A stretch of 64,000 nt of DNA, from positions 1,873,387 through 1,937,386 of the forward strand of contig NZ_KB911579.1 in assembly GCF_000383575.1 (NCBI RefSeq), in the 5' to 3' direction. The notes under the pieces are model-generated. The model did no database searches. It was given only the letters and a program-made list of their open reading frames with translations, and was not told the DNA's origin. Source of the stretch: Salinispora oceanensis. Its GTDB lineage: Bacteria; Actinomycetota; Actinomycetes; Mycobacteriales; Micromonosporaceae. Shown piece by piece: positions 63,501-64,000 of this stretch. Position 1 is the first letter of the stretch. Each line of letters opens with the position of its first letter. The position numbers were made by a program, and so were the translations under genes.

Positions 63501-63523
63501 CGGTAGGCGGGGTACGGCGTGGG

Positions 63524-63733
63524 TCAGCCCTGGGCCTCCAGCCACTCCCGTAGCCCACGCGGGCGCAGGTCGGTCCAGACCTCGTCGATGTGCGCCAGGC
63601 AGCTGGCACGATCGCCGCTGAAGCCCACCGTGCGCCAGCCGGCCGGAAGCTCCGACCCGTCCGGCCAGATCGAGTACTGCTCTTCGTCGTTCATCACGAC
63701 GTGGTAAGGGCGCGGATCCTCGGATTCTTCCAT
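63524..63733 (-). CDS. MbtH-like protein
   Basis: 69 residues with the MbtH signature: YHVVMNDEEQYSIWPDGSEL, PAGWRTVGFSG, CLAHIDEVWTDLRPRGLREW. MbtH-like proteins bind adenylation domains and are needed for their activity or solubility. One or more of the four A domains here probably depends on it. GGAGAG precedes the ATG. It is separated from the NRPS operon by a terminator, so it has its own control. A TATAGT hexamer on the minus strand (63773-63778) is a likely -10. Confidence 0.96.
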   Translation of the reverse strand: MEESEDPRPYHVVMNDEEQYSIWPDGSELPAGWRTVGFSGDRASCLAHIDEVWTDLRPRGLREWLEAQG

Positions 63734-64000
63734 CGACACTCTCCACGGGAGACAGCCACAAGTTAGCCGGAAACTATACCGCCCTATTCGGTTGGCCCGG
63801 GTTGACCGATCGTCGCCAATTTGGTCATCCGATCGCCCACGGAAATCAGGCCGAGAATGCGAACCCATCGGTTGAGCAGCAAGGCCCGGAAACATAACCA
63901 TGCGCCTACTTCAGGTAATTCGAACAATTTAGCAGTCAGTAGCTATTTTTCAGGCCAAGGGTGGCGCGCATGGAAGTGTCACCGCCGCCAGCTACACGGT
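63734..64000. other. AT-richer intergenic region at the window end
   Basis: Holds the mbtH promoter (-10 at 63773-63778) and, at 63972-64000 on the plus strand, a near copy of the sequence before the XRE gene at 43234 (GGAAGTGTCACCGCCGCCAG onward). A divergent regulator gene may begin just beyond the window. No coding region can be supported inside it. Confidence 0.55.

Overview
The window is high-GC actinomycete DNA. Actinobacterial hallmarks are the paired XRE/DUF5753-DUF397 genes, WXG100 and DUF1023 genes, an SCO5389-type gene, ECF42-DGPF sigma-factor genes, NrdR boxes with a B12 riboswitch in front of class Ia nrdAB, and heavy use of ATGA/GTGA gene overlaps. A Micromonosporaceae member (Micromonospora/Salinispora type) fits best, but that is an inference from gene style, not a match. 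The first ~368 bases are not natural: they hold five full and one partial loxP-type linker sites plus Illumina adapter pieces, i.e. mate-pair library residue left at a contig end.

Layout. 0.7-4.3 kb: a regulator pair and a small secretion-linked operon (WXG100-like protein, DUF1023 hydrolase, lipoprotein). 4.4-6.8 kb: DrrAB-like ABC exporter with its MerR regulator. 7.0-10.9 kb: nrdA-nrdB (class Ia ribonucleotide reductase) behind two NrdR boxes and a cobalamin riboswitch. 10.9-17.3 kb: hydrolases, an IMPase-like protein, a CPBP protease/two-component operon, and a serine hydrolase divergent from an HTH gene across a perfect palindrome. 17.3-18.8 kb: mobile-element debris (recombinase tail, internally deleted IS630-type element).

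19.6-27 kb is the most unusual region. Two further cobalamin riboswitches precede secreted or surface proteins that resemble the two halves of mammalian intrinsic factor/transcobalamin (an alpha/alpha-barrel protein with an LPXTG anchor, and two DUF4430 beta-domain proteins), followed without gaps by a complete ECF transporter (EcfT, double EcfA, S component). I read it as a B12 capture-and-import system. It fits with the B12-repressed nrdAB 9 kb away: with B12 present, both uptake and the B12-independent reductase would be turned down.

27-45 kb is mixed: a PadR-controlled FtsX-type ABC transporter, RidA/HxlR pair, haloperoxidase-like hydrolase with two operator palindromes, Dps-like protein, ECF42 sigma factor with DGPF protein, secreted tripeptidyl-aminopeptidase-like hydrolase, Methyltransf_19 enzyme, penicillin-acylase family protein, ABC exporter, XRE regulator and GH64 glucanase.

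45.5-63.7 kb is a nonribosomal peptide cluster on the minus strand: mbtH, NRPS (A-T-C-A-T), kynurenine 3-monooxygenase-like FAD enzyme, DUF6875-type protein, NRPS (C-A-T), NRPS (C-A-T-reductase), MFS exporter and O-methyltransferase. All junctions from the first NRPS to the exporter overlap. The logic predicts a four-residue peptide released reductively as an aldehyde or alcohol. The cluster may continue beyond the window end.
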